Below, piece by piece: positions 49,951 to 58,501 of a stretch of DNA of 64,000 nt. The notes below the pieces were generated by a model. It was not told the DNA's origin. It saw only the letters and a program-made list of their open reading frames with translations, and searched no databases. Made by a program: the position numbers and the translations under genes. Source of the stretch: Halorarius halobius. GTDB taxonomy: Archaea > Halobacteriota > Halobacteria > Halobacteriales > Haloarculaceae. Position 1 is the stretch's first letter. Each line of letters starts with the position of its first letter. The stretch is taken from NCBI RefSeq assembly GCF_024298865.1, contig NZ_CP101161.1:1819227-1883226 (forward strand), read 5' to 3'.

Positions 49951-50618
49951 GCGTCCCCGAGTTCTACGGCCGGTACGCCGACCTGTACGACCGCATCGCC
50001 ACGTTCCCGGGCGTCGGGCGGTGGCGTCGCGCGGCCGCCGACGCGCTCGACCTCTCGGCGGGCGACACCGTCGTCGAGTTCGGCTGTGGGTCGGGCGCGA
50101 ACCTCCCGTATCTGCGGGAGCGCGTCGGCGACGACGGCCGGGTGGTCGGCGTCGACGTCACCCGGCCGTTGCTCGCCCGTGCCAGCGAGCGTGCCCCGGA
50201 CGCGGGTCTCGTCGTCGGCGACGCCGTTCGCCCGCCCGTGGAGCGGGCCGACGCGGTGCTGGCGACGTTCGTCTGCGGGATGTTCGCCGACCCGGCGCGC
50301 GTCGTCGCGGACTGGTGTTCGCTGGTCGGGCCGGGTGGGCGGGTGGCGCTGATGGACGCGGCTACCTCCACTCACCCGCTCGGCCGCTCGCTCAATCCGG
50401 CGTTCCGGGCGTTCGCGCGGGGGACCGCGCCAGCCGACTCGCCGCTCGAGGCCGCGCGGGCCGCCATCGAGGGCGAGGGCGACACCGTCCTCGACGAGCG
50501 GGTGGCCGCGGCGCGGGCGGCGCTCGTCGACCGCACCGAACGGCGGCAGTTCCGGCGGTTCGGCCTCGGGTTCGTCGGCCTCCTGTCGGGGCGCGTGCCT
50601 CGCGACTTCAGTCGGTGA
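49947..50618 (+). CDS. Class I SAM-dependent methyltransferase
   Basis: GTG 49947 overlaps the regulator's stop by 4 nt and begins a 223-residue enzyme. Motif I is VVEFGCGSGANLPYLRERV (residues about 41-59), then VVGVDVTRPLLARASE and LATFVCGMFADPARV. The form is UbiE-like (Methyltransf_11). The substrate is unknown; the overlap with a thiamine regulator may only reflect gene packing. The stop sits inside the stem of a strong hairpin at 50601-50625. Confidence 0.83.
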   Translation: MSVPEFYGRYADLYDRIATFPGVGRWRRAAADALDLSAGDTVVEFGCGSGANLPYLRERVGDDGRVVGVDVTRPLLARASERAPDAGLVVGDAVRPPVERADAVLATFVCGMFADPARVVADWCSLVGPGGRVALMDAATSTHPLGRSLNPAFRAFARGTAPADSPLEAARAAIEGEGDTVLDERVAAARAALVDRTERRQFRRFGLGFVGLLSGRVPRDFSR

Positions 50619-50625
50619 AGTCGCG
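50601..50625 (+). terminator. Hairpin spanning the methyltransferase stop codon
   Basis: Perfect 10-bp arms CGCGACTTCA (50601-50610) and TGAAGTCGCG (50616-50625) flank a 5-nt loop. The stop codon TGA is 50616-50618, inside the right arm. A second stem, CGTGGCC/GGCCACG, follows at 50624-50630 and 50642-50648. Two stems in series after a gene suggest transcript-end formation, although no T run follows. Confidence 0.45.
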
Positions 50626-50767
50626 TGGCCGACCGGAGAGAGGCCACGGAAGAAGCGAGCGGGGAGCGGAGCGACCCGCGAGCCGCGCGGACGTGAGCGG
50701 CTCGGGATGCGCGAGCGTGGCGAGCCGCGAGCCACCCCTTGCCTCTTTACCGGGGGCGCGCGAGCCG

Positions 50768-51100
50768 ATGGACGTGCCCGATGGCTGGGACCCCGAGACG
50801 GTGTTCGACGTGTTCGGGAGCGAGAGCGCCCGCCGCATCCTCGCGCTGGCCAGCGAGGGGCCGGTGACGGCCGACGACCTCGCCGACCACCTCTCCGTCT
50901 CACAGCCCACCGTCTACCGGCGGGTGGAGGAACTCGTCGAGTACGACCTGCTCGCGGAGCGGGACCACGTCGACGACGAGGGGAACCAGTACAACACCTA
51001 CGTCACGAACCTGGATTCGGTGACGTTTCGCGTCGAGGACGGCAAGTTCGTCGTCGACCTCCAGCTAGCACGAAACGTGGCCGACCGTGTGAAGGACTGA
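50768..51100 (+). CDS. ArsR-like winged-helix DNA-binding protein
   Basis: The 110-residue protein is a small winged-helix regulator. The HTH is ARRILALASEGPVTADDLADHL followed by the recognition helix SVSQPTVYRRVEELVEYDLL (residues about 22-63), then a short wing and a C-terminal strand domain (YNTYVTNLDSVTFRVEDGKF). No Cys ligands are present, so a metal sensor is unlikely. The 149 bases upstream are GC-rich with short CGAGCC repeats and no gene. It is followed after 76 nt by a small membrane protein, the usual haloarchaeal pairing. Confidence 0.82.
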   Translation: MDVPDGWDPETVFDVFGSESARRILALASEGPVTADDLADHLSVSQPTVYRRVEELVEYDLLAERDHVDDEGNQYNTYVTNLDSVTFRVEDGKFVVDLQLARNVADRVKD

Positions 51101-51176
51101 CGCGGCCGTTTCGCGGCTTCAGCACACGTAGCTCCGCCCCGGCCTTTAGTGGTCTCGTGGAGACGTACCGGGTGGC

Positions 51177-51446
51177 ATGACCCGGAACCCCGAGACCACC
51201 ACGGAGACGGCGAAATCGCTACTCCGCGGCTTCTTCGCCACCTTCCACCTGTGGCTGATGGGTGGCACCGCGGCGTACCTGTTCTGGTACGGTTTCACCC
51301 AGCCGGCCATCGGGATGTCCGCGCGCCCGGTGGAGGCGTTCTTCGGCGGGGTCGCGCTGCTGCTCTTGGCGTGGGCGCTGAAAGGCTCCGCGAAGGAGAG
51401 CGCCGCCGTCGACGCCGTCGGGTCGGACGACCGGCGGACGGCCTGA
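51177..51446 (+). CDS. Small two-helix membrane protein
   Basis: The 89-residue protein has helices FFATFHLWLMGGTAAYLFWY and AFFGGVALLLLAWALKGSA, an acidic C-terminus and a short loop. The family is not recognised. It follows the winged-helix regulator by 76 nt on the same strand, so it may be its partner, as in other regulator-plus-membrane-protein pairs. Confidence 0.62.
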   Translation: MTRNPETTTETAKSLLRGFFATFHLWLMGGTAAYLFWYGFTQPAIGMSARPVEAFFGGVALLLLAWALKGSAKESAAVDAVGSDDRRTA

Positions 51447-51453
51447 CGGGCCG

Positions 51454-51972
51454 CTATCGCGGCGGTCGCGTCGTCGACTCTCGCGAGTCGGCCGACCGGG
51501 ACTGGGAGAGCGCACTCGCGTGCCCCGGCGACGCCTCGACGACGTAGGTGCCCGCGACCTGATCGAACAGCCGCTGGTTCCTGTCGTCGATGGCGATGGC
51601 GGCCAGTCCGACGGCGGCCGTCAGCCAGCTGAACACGACGACTGCGGGGACGTTGCGCGCGAGCGCCGACCCGAACCCCGGCGTCTCGCCCCGGTAGTCG
51701 ACCACCTTGATGCCGAGCGCCCGCTTCCCGGGCGTCTGCCCGTTCCAGAACGCCTCGAACACGCCGCCGTACAGCGGGAGCGTCAGCGCGCCGACGAACA
51801 CCAGCGGCTCCACCAGTTCGGGTGAGGGGCCGACGAGTGCGGCGAGCGCCACCGCGACAGCGACCACCTGCACGAACGACAGCACGAGGTCTATCACCTG
51901 CGCGCCGATGCGCTCGCCGACGACCTCGGTCGCCCCGTCCGTCGGCTTCACCTGCGAGTCCGTACTGGTCAT
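51454..51972 (-). CDS. RDD-family membrane protein
   Basis: The 172-residue protein has the RDD pattern: GERIGAQVIDLVLSFVQVVAV (first helix with the R-x-x-D), a second helix ending LTLPLYGGVFEAFWNGQTPGKRALGIKVVD, and a third ending AIAIDDRNQRLFDQVAGTYVV with the DxxN segment. RDD proteins may move or sense ions and are known to help osmotic balance in some bacteria. ATG 51972 gives MTSTDSQVK. The stop is 8 nt after that of the convergent small membrane gene. Confidence 0.86.
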   Translation of the reverse strand: MTSTDSQVKPTDGATEVVGERIGAQVIDLVLSFVQVVAVAVALAALVGPSPELVEPLVFVGALTLPLYGGVFEAFWNGQTPGKRALGIKVVDYRGETPGFGSALARNVPAVVVFSWLTAAVGLAAIAIDDRNQRLFDQVAGTYVVEASPGHASALSQSRSADSRESTTRPPR

Positions 51973-52010
51973 TATATCGGGCCGAGTTCGTCTGAACGAA
52001 AAAGGTTCCG

Positions 52011-52928
52011 CTAGTCGTCGGCCGGCGTCGGCCCGCTCACCTCGACGGCCGGCGCGTCGACGCCGAGTGCGTCTATCGCCGCCTGTGCGGCGTTCTTCCC
52101 CGACAGCAGCATCGCGCCGAACGTCGGCCCCATCCGCGGGAGGCCGTGGACCGTCGCCGCCGCCATCCCCGCGACGACGAGGCCGTCGTTGACGAGGCCG
52201 GTGTGCTCGACGACGGCGTCCTCGCTCTCGGCGACCCACATCGAGCCGTGACCGGGCGAGTCGTGGCCGGGCGCGCCGTACTGGTCGTCGGCCGTCTCGT
52301 CCATCCCGGTCGCGTTCTCGCTTGCCTGCTCGATGCCGGGCGCGTCGAGTGCGCCCCGCTCCTGGAGTTTCGAGGCGACGAGCGCGTCGTGGCCCGTCGC
52401 GTCGACCACGAGGTCCGCCTCAAGCGCCACCGGGTCGACGCAGGTTATCTCGCGGGGGAGCGCGTGGACCGGCGTCCAGTTGACGACGACGCCCCCGACT
52501 CGCCCCTCCTCGCGGACGACGCAGTCGGTGAACTCCGTCATGTTCTGCACCCGGGCGCCGGCATCGCAGGTCGCCTTGATGAGCCCCGAGCACGCCTCGG
52601 GGCCGTTCGCCACGAACAGGCCCTCGGCCTCGTCGCTCTCGGTGTAGTCGACGTCCAGTTCCTCGAGCACCGCGTCGGCCGGCGACCGAACCGTCACCTT
52701 GTTCATCAGGAAGCCGCCGAGCCAGAACCCGCCGCCGAGGTAGTTGTTCTTCTCTATCACCGTCACGTCGACGTCGCGGGCGGCGAGTTCACGCGCCGTC
52801 GTCAGCCCCGCGGGGCCGCCACCGACGACGATGACGTCCGTGTCGACGTTCCCGATGAACTCCTCGCTCCACTCGCTTGCGATGGCGCGGGTGACCTGTG
52901 CCTCGTCGGCGTCGCTGAACTGGGTCAT
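52011..52928 (-). CDS. thi4: Thiamine thiazole synthase Thi4
   Basis: The 305-residue enzyme makes the thiazole moiety of thiamine from NAD and glycine. The FAD/NAD Rossmann motif is [15 protein letters not shown] (residues 31-45). The conserved [13 protein letters not shown] (65-77) and PREITCVDP follow. Cys163 in that last motif is at the position of the sulfur-donating Cys of yeast Thi4, which suggests a single-turnover suicide enzyme. DATGHDA and the C-terminal [12 protein letters not shown] complete the family features. A TATA-like TTTACTA at 52960-52954 lies 29 nt before ATG 52928, giving a leaderless mRNA. The ThiN-HTH regulator at 49051 probably controls it. Confidence 0.93.
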   Translation of the reverse strand: MTQFSDADEAQVTRAIASEWSEEFIGNVDTDVIVVGGGPAGLTTARELAARDVDVTVIEKNNYLGGGFWLGGFLMNKVTVRSPADAVLEELDVDYTESDEAEGLFVANGPEACSGLIKATCDAGARVQNMTEFTDCVVREEGRVGGVVVNWTPVHALPREITCVDPVALEADLVVDATGHDALVASKLQERGALDAPGIEQASENATGMDETADDQYGAPGHDSPGHGSMWVAESEDAVVEHTGLVNDGLVVAGMAAATVHGLPRMGPTFGAMLLSGKNAAQAAIDALGVDAPAVEVSGPTPADD

Positions 52929-52953
52929 ACCACCTAGTGATATTCTGCGATGG

Positions 52954-52960
52954 TAGTAAA
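52954..52960 (-). promoter_or_regulatory. TATA box of thi4
   Basis: TTTACTA on the minus strand, 29 nt before the start codon. Because the predicted 5' leader is only about 2 nt long, there is no room for a riboswitch, and control by a DNA-binding protein is expected. Confidence 0.5.
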
Positions 52961-53001
52961 GGTTGGGGCGGTTTGAAGCCCCCGCGGGTGCAGGCTGACG
53001 C

Positions 53002-54138
53002 ATGGAACCGACCGCCCGCGTTCGCTCCTGTGACCGCTCGTCGATTCGCGTGCTGTTCGACCTCGCGGAGTCGGTGGGAGGTGACCTCGTCCGCCTCGAA
53101 GTCGGTGAACCCGACTTCGAGACGCCCGAGCACGTCACGGAGGCGGCGTTCGCGGCGACCCGCGAGGGCGCGACGGGGTACACCTCGAACGCGGGCCTGC
53201 CGGAGCTCCGGGCGGCCATCAGCGACACGCTGGCCCGCGAGTACGACACCGAGTACGGGGCCGACGACCTGCTCGTGACGACCGGCGGGATGGAGGCGCT
53301 ACATCTCGCGGCGCTGTGCGTGCTCGCGCCCGGCGACGACTTGCTGATTCCATCGCCGGGGTGGCCGAACTACTGGACGCAGGCCCGCCTCGCGGACGCC
53401 ACCCCGGTGGAGGTGCCGATGCCGTACCCGTACGACCTCGACCCGGACCGACTCGTCGAGGCGATGGGTCCAGACACCGGCGCCGTGATGCTGTGCTCGC
53501 CGTCGAACCCGACTGGACGCGTCGCGGACCCCGATGCGGTCCGTGCGGTGGTCGAGGCCGCTCGCGAGCACGACGCCTACGTCGTCGCCGACGAGGTGTA
53601 CGCGTCGCTCACCTACGACCGCGACCCCGTCTCGGCGGCGGCGCTTTCCGGCCACCCCGAGCACGTGCTCACGGTCGGCTCCTGCTCGAAGTCCCACGCC
53701 ATGACCGGGTGGCGGGTGGGCTGGCTCGCCGGGCCCCCGGACGTGGTCGGCGAGGCCACCAAGATACGGGAGTCGACGACCGCCTGCACCTCGACGATTG
53801 CACAGCACGCCGCGCTCGCGGCACTTTCCGGCCCGCAGGGGCCGGTTCGAGAGATGCGCGAGGCGTTCGCGGAGCGGCGCGACTACGTCGCGGACCGCCT
53901 CGATTCGATGACGGGCGTCACCGCGCCGCGCCCCGAGGGCGCGTTCTACGCGTTCCTCGACCCCGAGGGGTACGACGACAGCATGGCACTCGCCAAGCGA
54001 CTCGTCCGCGAGGCGGGGGTCGTGCTCGCGCCGGGGTCCGGGTTCGGCGAGGCGGGCGCCGGAAAACTGCGCCTGTCGTTCGCCAACTCGATGGTCCGAC
54101 TGGAGGAGGGGCTGGACCGACTGGAGCGGGCGCTGTGA
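53002..54138 (+). CDS. PLP-dependent aminotransferase, class I/II
   Basis: The 378-residue enzyme is a fold-type I aminotransferase. Motifs are [12 protein letters not shown] near the start, the Asn169 loop SPSNPTGRV, Asp197 in [10 protein letters not shown], and the PLP lysine Lys230 in [17 protein letters not shown]-terminal Arg for the substrate carboxylate is expected in KLRLSFANS. The type is aspartate/aromatic aminotransferase; the amino donor is not fixed by eye. It is divergent from thi4, with 73 nt between the starts. Confidence 0.92.
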   Translation: MEPTARVRSCDRSSIRVLFDLAESVGGDLVRLEVGEPDFETPEHVTEAAFAATREGATGYTSNAGLPELRAAISDTLAREYDTEYGADDLLVTTGGMEALHLAALCVLAPGDDLLIPSPGWPNYWTQARLADATPVEVPMPYPYDLDPDRLVEAMGPDTGAVMLCSPSNPTGRVADPDAVRAVVEAAREHDAYVVADEVYASLTYDRDPVSAAALSGHPEHVLTVGSCSKSHAMTGWRVGWLAGPPDVVGEATKIRESTTACTSTIAQHAALAALSGPQGPVREMREAFAERRDYVADRLDSMTGVTAPRPEGAFYAFLDPEGYDDSMALAKRLVREAGVVLAPGSGFGEAGAGKLRLSFANSMVRLEEGLDRLERAL

Positions 54139-54186
54139 GGCCGTCGTCGCGGAAAAATCGGGTCGCTGGTTCGGGCGGTCGCTGGC

Positions 54187-54462
54187 TCAGGCCGTCCGGC
54201 CCGGGCCGGCCTCGGTCTCGTCGGTCTCGGGGCGCGTCCGGTAAGTGTCGAGTCCGAGCACGCGGTTGAGGGGGCACTTCTGGGTGAGCCCGGTGGCGAG
54301 GAACACGAGCCCCACCAGCAGGGCGACGGCCGCGATGGCCACCCCGAGGGTGCCCGCGGCGATGGTCACGACGCCGAGCAGGCCCGCCCCGCCGACGATG
54401 GCGAGGATGGGGCCGAGCACGAGACGGGCGATGCGGTCGTAGCCGCCGACGTTCTTGTCCAT
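54187..54462 (-). CDS. DUF2892 membrane protein
   Basis: The 91-residue protein fits DUF2892: N-terminal MDKNVGGYDRIARLVLGPIL, a first helix with LAIVGGAGLLGVVTIA, a second helix LVGLVFLATGLT, and the conserved CPLNRVLGLDT. The Cys in this last motif is a family feature. The acidic C-tail is additional. The function is unknown. It lies downstream of PPS on the same strand, 58 nt away. Confidence 0.85.
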   Translation of the reverse strand: MDKNVGGYDRIARLVLGPILAIVGGAGLLGVVTIAAGTLGVAIAAVALLVGLVFLATGLTQKCPLNRVLGLDTYRTRPETDETEAGPGRTA

Positions 54463-54520
54463 AGCCTCCGTAGGTACCGCGGGAGCATAGCCCGTGCGGA
54501 CGATTCCCACGCCGCGGGAT

Positions 54521-55270
54521 TCAGTCGTCGCCGCCCTCCCTGATGGCCCGCTCGGCGTCCGCGAGTGCCGCCTCGCGGTCGAACGCCGCGACGATGTCTT
54601 CCAGTTCCTCGCGGGAGGCGCCCCGCAACTCGCGGGCGTGGGCGGTGACGTTCGGCACCGCGCGGATGATGTTGTCGACGATGGGGACCGTCGCGGTCCG
54701 TGCCGACCGCGACAGCGGATTGAGGTCGATTACGAGTTCGGTCTTGCCCATCTCCGCGAGCGCCTCCGCGCGGTCGCCGTCCTCCAGCGGGACGAGCACC
54801 ACGTCGGCGTCGCCGATGCCGTCGGCGTCCACCTTCGCGCGCTCGTGGTCGAGGCCGGGGATGCGGCCGTCCGCCTCCAGTCCCTTCACCTCGTCGGCGC
54901 CGTGGTCGCGGAGGTGGTCGACGATGGCCCGCATCCGCTCGTCGGTGCGGTTGAACAGGTTCACCTCGACGTCGGCGTCGACCGCGTCCGCGAGGTCGAC
55001 CATCTCGCCCGGACACAGCGCGGCGACGTTGCCGTTGATAGAGAGAACCGGGTGGTCGGCGAGCAGGAGGTGGGCGGCGGCGACCCGCTCGGCGGCGTCG
55101 GCGCTGTCGGTGGTCTCCTCGCCCAGCAGGTAGTCGAACGCCTCGCCGCGGCCCTGTGCGATGAGCCCCTGCTTCGAGGTGATGCCCTTCTCGACGCCCG
55201 CCTCGATGCGGTGTCGCGTCAACAGCGACTCGTAGCGCGGGTGCGACTCGGGCACCTCGACTTCGCTCAT
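54521..55270 (-). CDS. 4-phosphopantoate--beta-alanine ligase (archaeal PPS)
   Basis: The 249-residue enzyme joins 4-phosphopantoate to beta-alanine, the archaeal step replacing bacterial PanC/CoaA order. Family signatures are HPRYESLLTRHRIEAGVEKGI, with GLIAQGRGEAFDYLLGE, and SINGNVAALCPGEMVDLA, then NLFNRTDERM, and VDLNPLSRSARTATVPIVDN. It works with the pantoate kinase encoded at 57593-58414. Normally the two genes are neighbours; here two ABC permease genes separate them. ATG 55270 fits the usual N-terminus. Confidence 0.93.
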   Translation of the reverse strand: MSEVEVPESHPRYESLLTRHRIEAGVEKGITSKQGLIAQGRGEAFDYLLGEETTDSADAAERVAAAHLLLADHPVLSINGNVAALCPGEMVDLADAVDADVEVNLFNRTDERMRAIVDHLRDHGADEVKGLEADGRIPGLDHERAKVDADGIGDADVVLVPLEDGDRAEALAEMGKTELVIDLNPLSRSARTATVPIVDNIIRAVPNVTAHARELRGASREELEDIVAAFDREAALADAERAIREGGDD

Positions 55271-55308
55271 ACCTCGGCGTTGCCAGCGCTGGCTAAAAAG
55301 CGCCCCGT

Positions 55309-56475
55309 TCAGGCGTCCCGCGGGTCGAACGTGTCGCGAAGGGCGTCGCCGACCACGCTGACCGAGACGATAGTCGCCGCCAGCGCCAGCGCCGGGAACA
55401 GCCATATCCACCACGTCACGGTGCTGGTGCCCCCCTCCGCGATTTGAGCGCCCCACGAGTAGAGGATGGCGTCGCTGAGCCCCAGGTAGGCGATTGCCGC
55501 CTCCGTGAGGAGGAGAACCGGAATCTGTCGGGTCGTCGCCACCACCACCGTCGCGGAGACGTTCGGGAGGATGTGGCGGCGCACGACCGCGAGGTGGCTC
55601 GCCCCCTGACTGCGGGCGGCCCGCACGTACGTCGACGTCTTGCGCTTGACGACCTCGCCGCGGACGACGCGGGCGGGCCCGCCCCACGACAGCAGGCCGA
55701 ACACGACGACGATGAGAAACAGCGAACGGCCAACGAGGAAGATGAGGATGACGTAGACGACGAACGCGGGCACCGTCTCCTGAACGTCGACGTAGCTCAT
55801 CAGCAGGTCGTCGACGATGCCGCCGCGGTAGCCCGCGACGACGCCGACCAGCGTCGCCAGCGGGACGATGAGCATCGCCGCGACGAGGCTCAACAGCATG
55901 GTGACGCGGGCCCCCGTCACCAGCAGGGGAATCATCCCCTTCCCGTCCGCGTTCGTTCCAAGGGGGTGGTGCCACGTCCCCGCACACAGCGGGTTGGCGG
56001 GCGTGCCGACGTTGCCGCTGAGGCACTTGTAGGCGACGGGCCCCCGCTCGACGGTGAACCCGAGCGGCGGGAGGTTCTGGTGGTAGAGGTCGATCCCCGG
56101 GCGGCCGACGAACAGGGGCCCGAACGTGCCGACGAGCGCCAGGACCCCGAGGAAGGCGGCGGCGACGACCGCCGGTCGGTGGCGCCGGAACCGCCGCCAG
56201 TAGCGGACGGTCGACCCGCGGTTCTCGACCGCCGGGAGCACGACGAAACAGCCGAACAGCAAGACGGCGAGCAGGTAGAGCCAGTCGAGTCGGATGGGTG
56301 CCCAGTTGCCGACGACGTAGGTGCCCGCGGCGCCGGAGTAGTCGTAGTAGAACAGCGCCGCGTACGCGACCAGCGACGCGAGGAACCACCGCATCGACCG
56401 CGAGAGCCGGTACGGCCGCCGCTCCAGGTCGCCCCAGTCGACGTCCCCGTGGAGCGTACCCTCCGGGTCGGCCAT
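55309..56475 (-). CDS. ABC transporter permease, oligopeptide/dipeptide type (DppC-like)
   Basis: The 388-residue inner-membrane permease has an unusually long N-terminal region with two helices (residues about 30-80), then the OppC_N segment and the BPD_transp_1 domain (residues about 190-380). The EAA loop is VVKRKTSTYVRAARSQGAS. A Cys pair lies in an outer loop (AYKCLSGN and PLCAGTW). It should pair with the DppB-like permease encoded divergently at 56559. No binding protein or ATPase is nearby. A TATA-like CTATATG at 56507-56501 is 29 nt before ATG 56475. Confidence 0.9.
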   Translation of the reverse strand: MADPEGTLHGDVDWGDLERRPYRLSRSMRWFLASLVAYAALFYYDYSGAAGTYVVGNWAPIRLDWLYLLAVLLFGCFVVLPAVENRGSTVRYWRRFRRHRPAVVAAAFLGVLALVGTFGPLFVGRPGIDLYHQNLPPLGFTVERGPVAYKCLSGNVGTPANPLCAGTWHHPLGTNADGKGMIPLLVTGARVTMLLSLVAAMLIVPLATLVGVVAGYRGGIVDDLLMSYVDVQETVPAFVVYVILIFLVGRSLFLIVVVFGLLSWGGPARVVRGEVVKRKTSTYVRAARSQGASHLAVVRRHILPNVSATVVVATTRQIPVLLLTEAAIAYLGLSDAILYSWGAQIAEGGTSTVTWWIWLFPALALAATIVSVSVVGDALRDTFDPRDA

Positions 56476-56500
56476 CGTCACCACGACGGGCAGGGCGTGT

Positions 56501-56507
56501 CATATAG
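56501..56507 (-). promoter_or_regulatory. TATA box of the DppC-like gene
   Basis: CTATATG on the minus strand, 29 nt before ATG 56475. The divergent palindrome at 56518-56535 starts 10 bp upstream of it, an operator position that could block or activate this promoter. Confidence 0.5.
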
Positions 56508-56517
56508 CTATCAGTAA

Positions 56518-56535
56518 CTGAAATCCGGATTTCAG
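56518..56535. promoter_or_regulatory. Perfect 18-bp palindrome between divergent permease genes
   Basis: CTGAAATCCGGATTTCAG is a perfect inverted repeat with no spacer. It stands between the starts of the two divergent permease genes (56475 and 56559), close to the TATA box of the leftward gene. A homodimeric regulator controlling both genes is the likely binder. A second imperfect repeat, CCACGG/CCGTGG at 56545-56550 and 56557-56562, lies on the rightward start. Confidence 0.65.
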
Positions 56536-56558
56536 CAAACGTTACCACGGAACGTACC

Positions 56559-57596
56559 GTGGCCCCGGCGGATGCGCGTCGAGATGCCGCCCGCCCCGGA
56601 GGTCCGGCCGTGAGCAGGCTCCGCTTCCTGACCCGGCGGGCGCTGTTCGCGCTGTTCGCCACCTACCTGGTCGTCTCCATCACCTTCGGGTTCATCGCAC
56701 TGACGGCCGACCCGCAGTTGGCCGTCGTCGCGTACGGCGCCGCACAGGCGCCCCCCGGCGAGTACTACAACCAGTCGGAGGCCGCCGAGCAGGTGAACGA
56801 GGCGGTGTCGGCCTACGAGGAGGCGTACAACCTCGACGAACCGGTCGAGAAGCGGTACGTGACGTGGCTCGTCAACGTCGCCACCTTCGACTGGGGGGAG
56901 TCGCTCCACCGCGACCGGGCGGTGGTGGCGATGGTGGGCGAGGCGGTGCCGAAGACGGCGGCGTACGTCCTGCCGGCGATGCTACTGTCGCTCGTCGGCG
57001 GCATCTCGGCGGGCGTGTTCGCCGCCTACCGCCGGCGGTCGGCGGGCGATTACCTCGTCACCGGACTCGGCTATCTCGCGTTCAGCGTCCCGAACTTCCT
57101 GCTCGGGGGGCTCGCGCTCCTGGGGCTGGCGCTTCTGACCGCCGCGGAGGGCCGTCCCGGCCTGCCGCTACCGACCGAGGTGCGGACGGTGGTACTGCCC
57201 GCGCTGGTGCTGGGCGGTAGCCTGTTCGCGGGGCAGTTGCGTCACGCCCGTTCGGAGGCGCTGGAGCATTTCGGCGAGGCGTTCGTGAAGCTCCTGCGCG
57301 CGAAGGGGGCCGGCCCGGTGCGGGTCGCTCGCCACGTCCTGAAGAACGCCGCCATCCCGCTGGTGTCGCTGTTCTTCGCGGAACTGCTGGCGGTGCTCGT
57401 GGTGAACATCTACGTGCTCGAACAGGTGTTCCGCATCCAGGGGCTCGGAAGCCTGAGCCTGTGGGCCATCGGTGAGCGGGACCTCCCCGTCGTCCTGGGG
57501 ACGACGATGGTGCTGGTGTTCGTCGGCATCGCCGGCAACTTCCTGCAGGACGTAGCGTACGCCTTTCTCGACCCCCGTGTCGAGGAGGAGCGTTAA
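56559..57596 (+). CDS. ABC transporter permease, oligopeptide/dipeptide type (DppB-like)
   Basis: The 345-residue permease has an N-terminal helix (FLTRRALFALFATYLVV), an outer loop with YYNQSEAAEQVNEAVSAYE, and five helices of the BPD_transp_1 domain. The EAA loop is EAFVKLLRAKGAGPVRVARHV. This is the DppB position in dipeptide, oligopeptide or nickel importers. GTG 56559 is used; GTG 56610 (VSRLRFLTRR) is an alternative start closer to the first helix. It is divergent from the DppC-like gene and overlaps the pantoate kinase gene's convergent end by 4 nt. Confidence 0.9.
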   Translation: MAPADARRDAARPGGPAVSRLRFLTRRALFALFATYLVVSITFGFIALTADPQLAVVAYGAAQAPPGEYYNQSEAAEQVNEAVSAYEEAYNLDEPVEKRYVTWLVNVATFDWGESLHRDRAVVAMVGEAVPKTAAYVLPAMLLSLVGGISAGVFAAYRRRSAGDYLVTGLGYLAFSVPNFLLGGLALLGLALLTAAEGRPGLPLPTEVRTVVLPALVLGGSLFAGQLRHARSEALEHFGEAFVKLLRAKGAGPVRVARHVLKNAAIPLVSLFFAELLAVLVVNIYVLEQVFRIQGLGSLSLWAIGERDLPVVLGTTMVLVFVGIAGNFLQDVAYAFLDPRVEEER

Positions 57597-58414
57597 TCGA
57601 GCAGGTGCGCGCCGGCCGGATGGACGGCACACACCTCGGGGTCGTAGCCCGCGTCCGAGAGGCCCGTACCGACGGCGAACGCCGTCTCCCCGAGCATCGC
57701 CATCGACGCCCGCCCGCCGGCGTCCTCGACGTCGGCGACGACGGCCCGCAGGTCGTCGGTCATCAGGCCGGCACCGTCGGCGAACTCGCGGGCGGCGGTC
57801 ACGAACGTCGACAGCGTCGGCGTCCCGCGAACGCGGTCGAGCGCCCGCTCGCCGGCCCGCGAGAGGGCGTCGGTGTCGCCCGACAGCACCGCCTCGGTCG
57901 AGAGGCCGCCCAGCGTCAGATACTCCACCCGAGAGCGGGCGGGGATGCCGTCCATCCGCCCGTGGGCCGGCGCGCCCGGGTCGAGACGGAGCGGGACGCC
58001 GCCACGCGCCTGTGCGACCACGTCGCCGAGCCCGGTACCGGCCTCGACCTCCGCGCGGTGGGCCAGCGTCACCAGGTCGTTCTCGGAGCGGGCGCAGTCG
58101 AACGCCGCGTTCGCGGCCAGCGCCGTCCCGAGCGCCATCGCCCCGCTGACGCCGAACCCGGAGCCGAGCGGCAGGGCGGTCTCGCAGTCGACGCGGGCGT
58201 CGACCCCGAGCGCGTCGAGCACGCCGTCGACCGCCCCCACGTCGATGGCGTCGCCGTTCAGCCGCAGGCCCGACCCCTCGCGGACGGTGACGGTGACGCC
58301 GTCGGACAGCGCGATGCCGCCGCCCCGCGAGCCGGCCCGCTCGGGGTCGTCGTGCGGGTGGGCCGAGAAGAACGCCGTGACGTGGCCCGGGACGAACGCG
58401 CTCGCCTGGCTCAT
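57593..58414 (-). CDS. Pantoate kinase (GHMP family)
   Basis: The 273-residue GHMP kinase phosphorylates pantoate, the step before PPS in archaeal CoA synthesis. Motifs are FVPGHVTAFFSAHPHDDP, SRGGGIALSDGV near the start, and the GHMP ATP loop LPLGSGFGVSGAMALG (residues about 81-96). Later comes GTGLGDVVAQARGG. These fit pantoate kinase and not homoserine or mevalonate kinase, and the partner gene PPS in the same orientation supports it. ATG 58414 starts MSQASAFVPGH. Confidence 0.9.
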   Translation of the reverse strand: MSQASAFVPGHVTAFFSAHPHDDPERAGSRGGGIALSDGVTVTVREGSGLRLNGDAIDVGAVDGVLDALGVDARVDCETALPLGSGFGVSGAMALGTALAANAAFDCARSENDLVTLAHRAEVEAGTGLGDVVAQARGGVPLRLDPGAPAHGRMDGIPARSRVEYLTLGGLSTEAVLSGDTDALSRAGERALDRVRGTPTLSTFVTAAREFADGAGLMTDDLRAVVADVEDAGGRASMAMLGETAFAVGTGLSDAGYDPEVCAVHPAGAHLLD

Positions 58415-58501
58415 ACCCGGGCGTCGGCGTCGCCCGGTTTAACGCTTGCAGTTCCCGCCCGTGGCGGAAGCGGTAAACGCCCCCGCGTCGAACGCCGGGC
58501 C

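Noticed and set aside
52929..53001. TPP riboswitch upstream of thi4
   Set aside because: The predicted mRNA leader is about 2 nt and no TPP-aptamer motifs are present between the divergent genes.
55309..57596. Permease pair as a mobile element insertion with visible ends
   Set aside because: No direct or inverted terminal repeats, and base composition matches the surroundings; only the synteny break is unusual.
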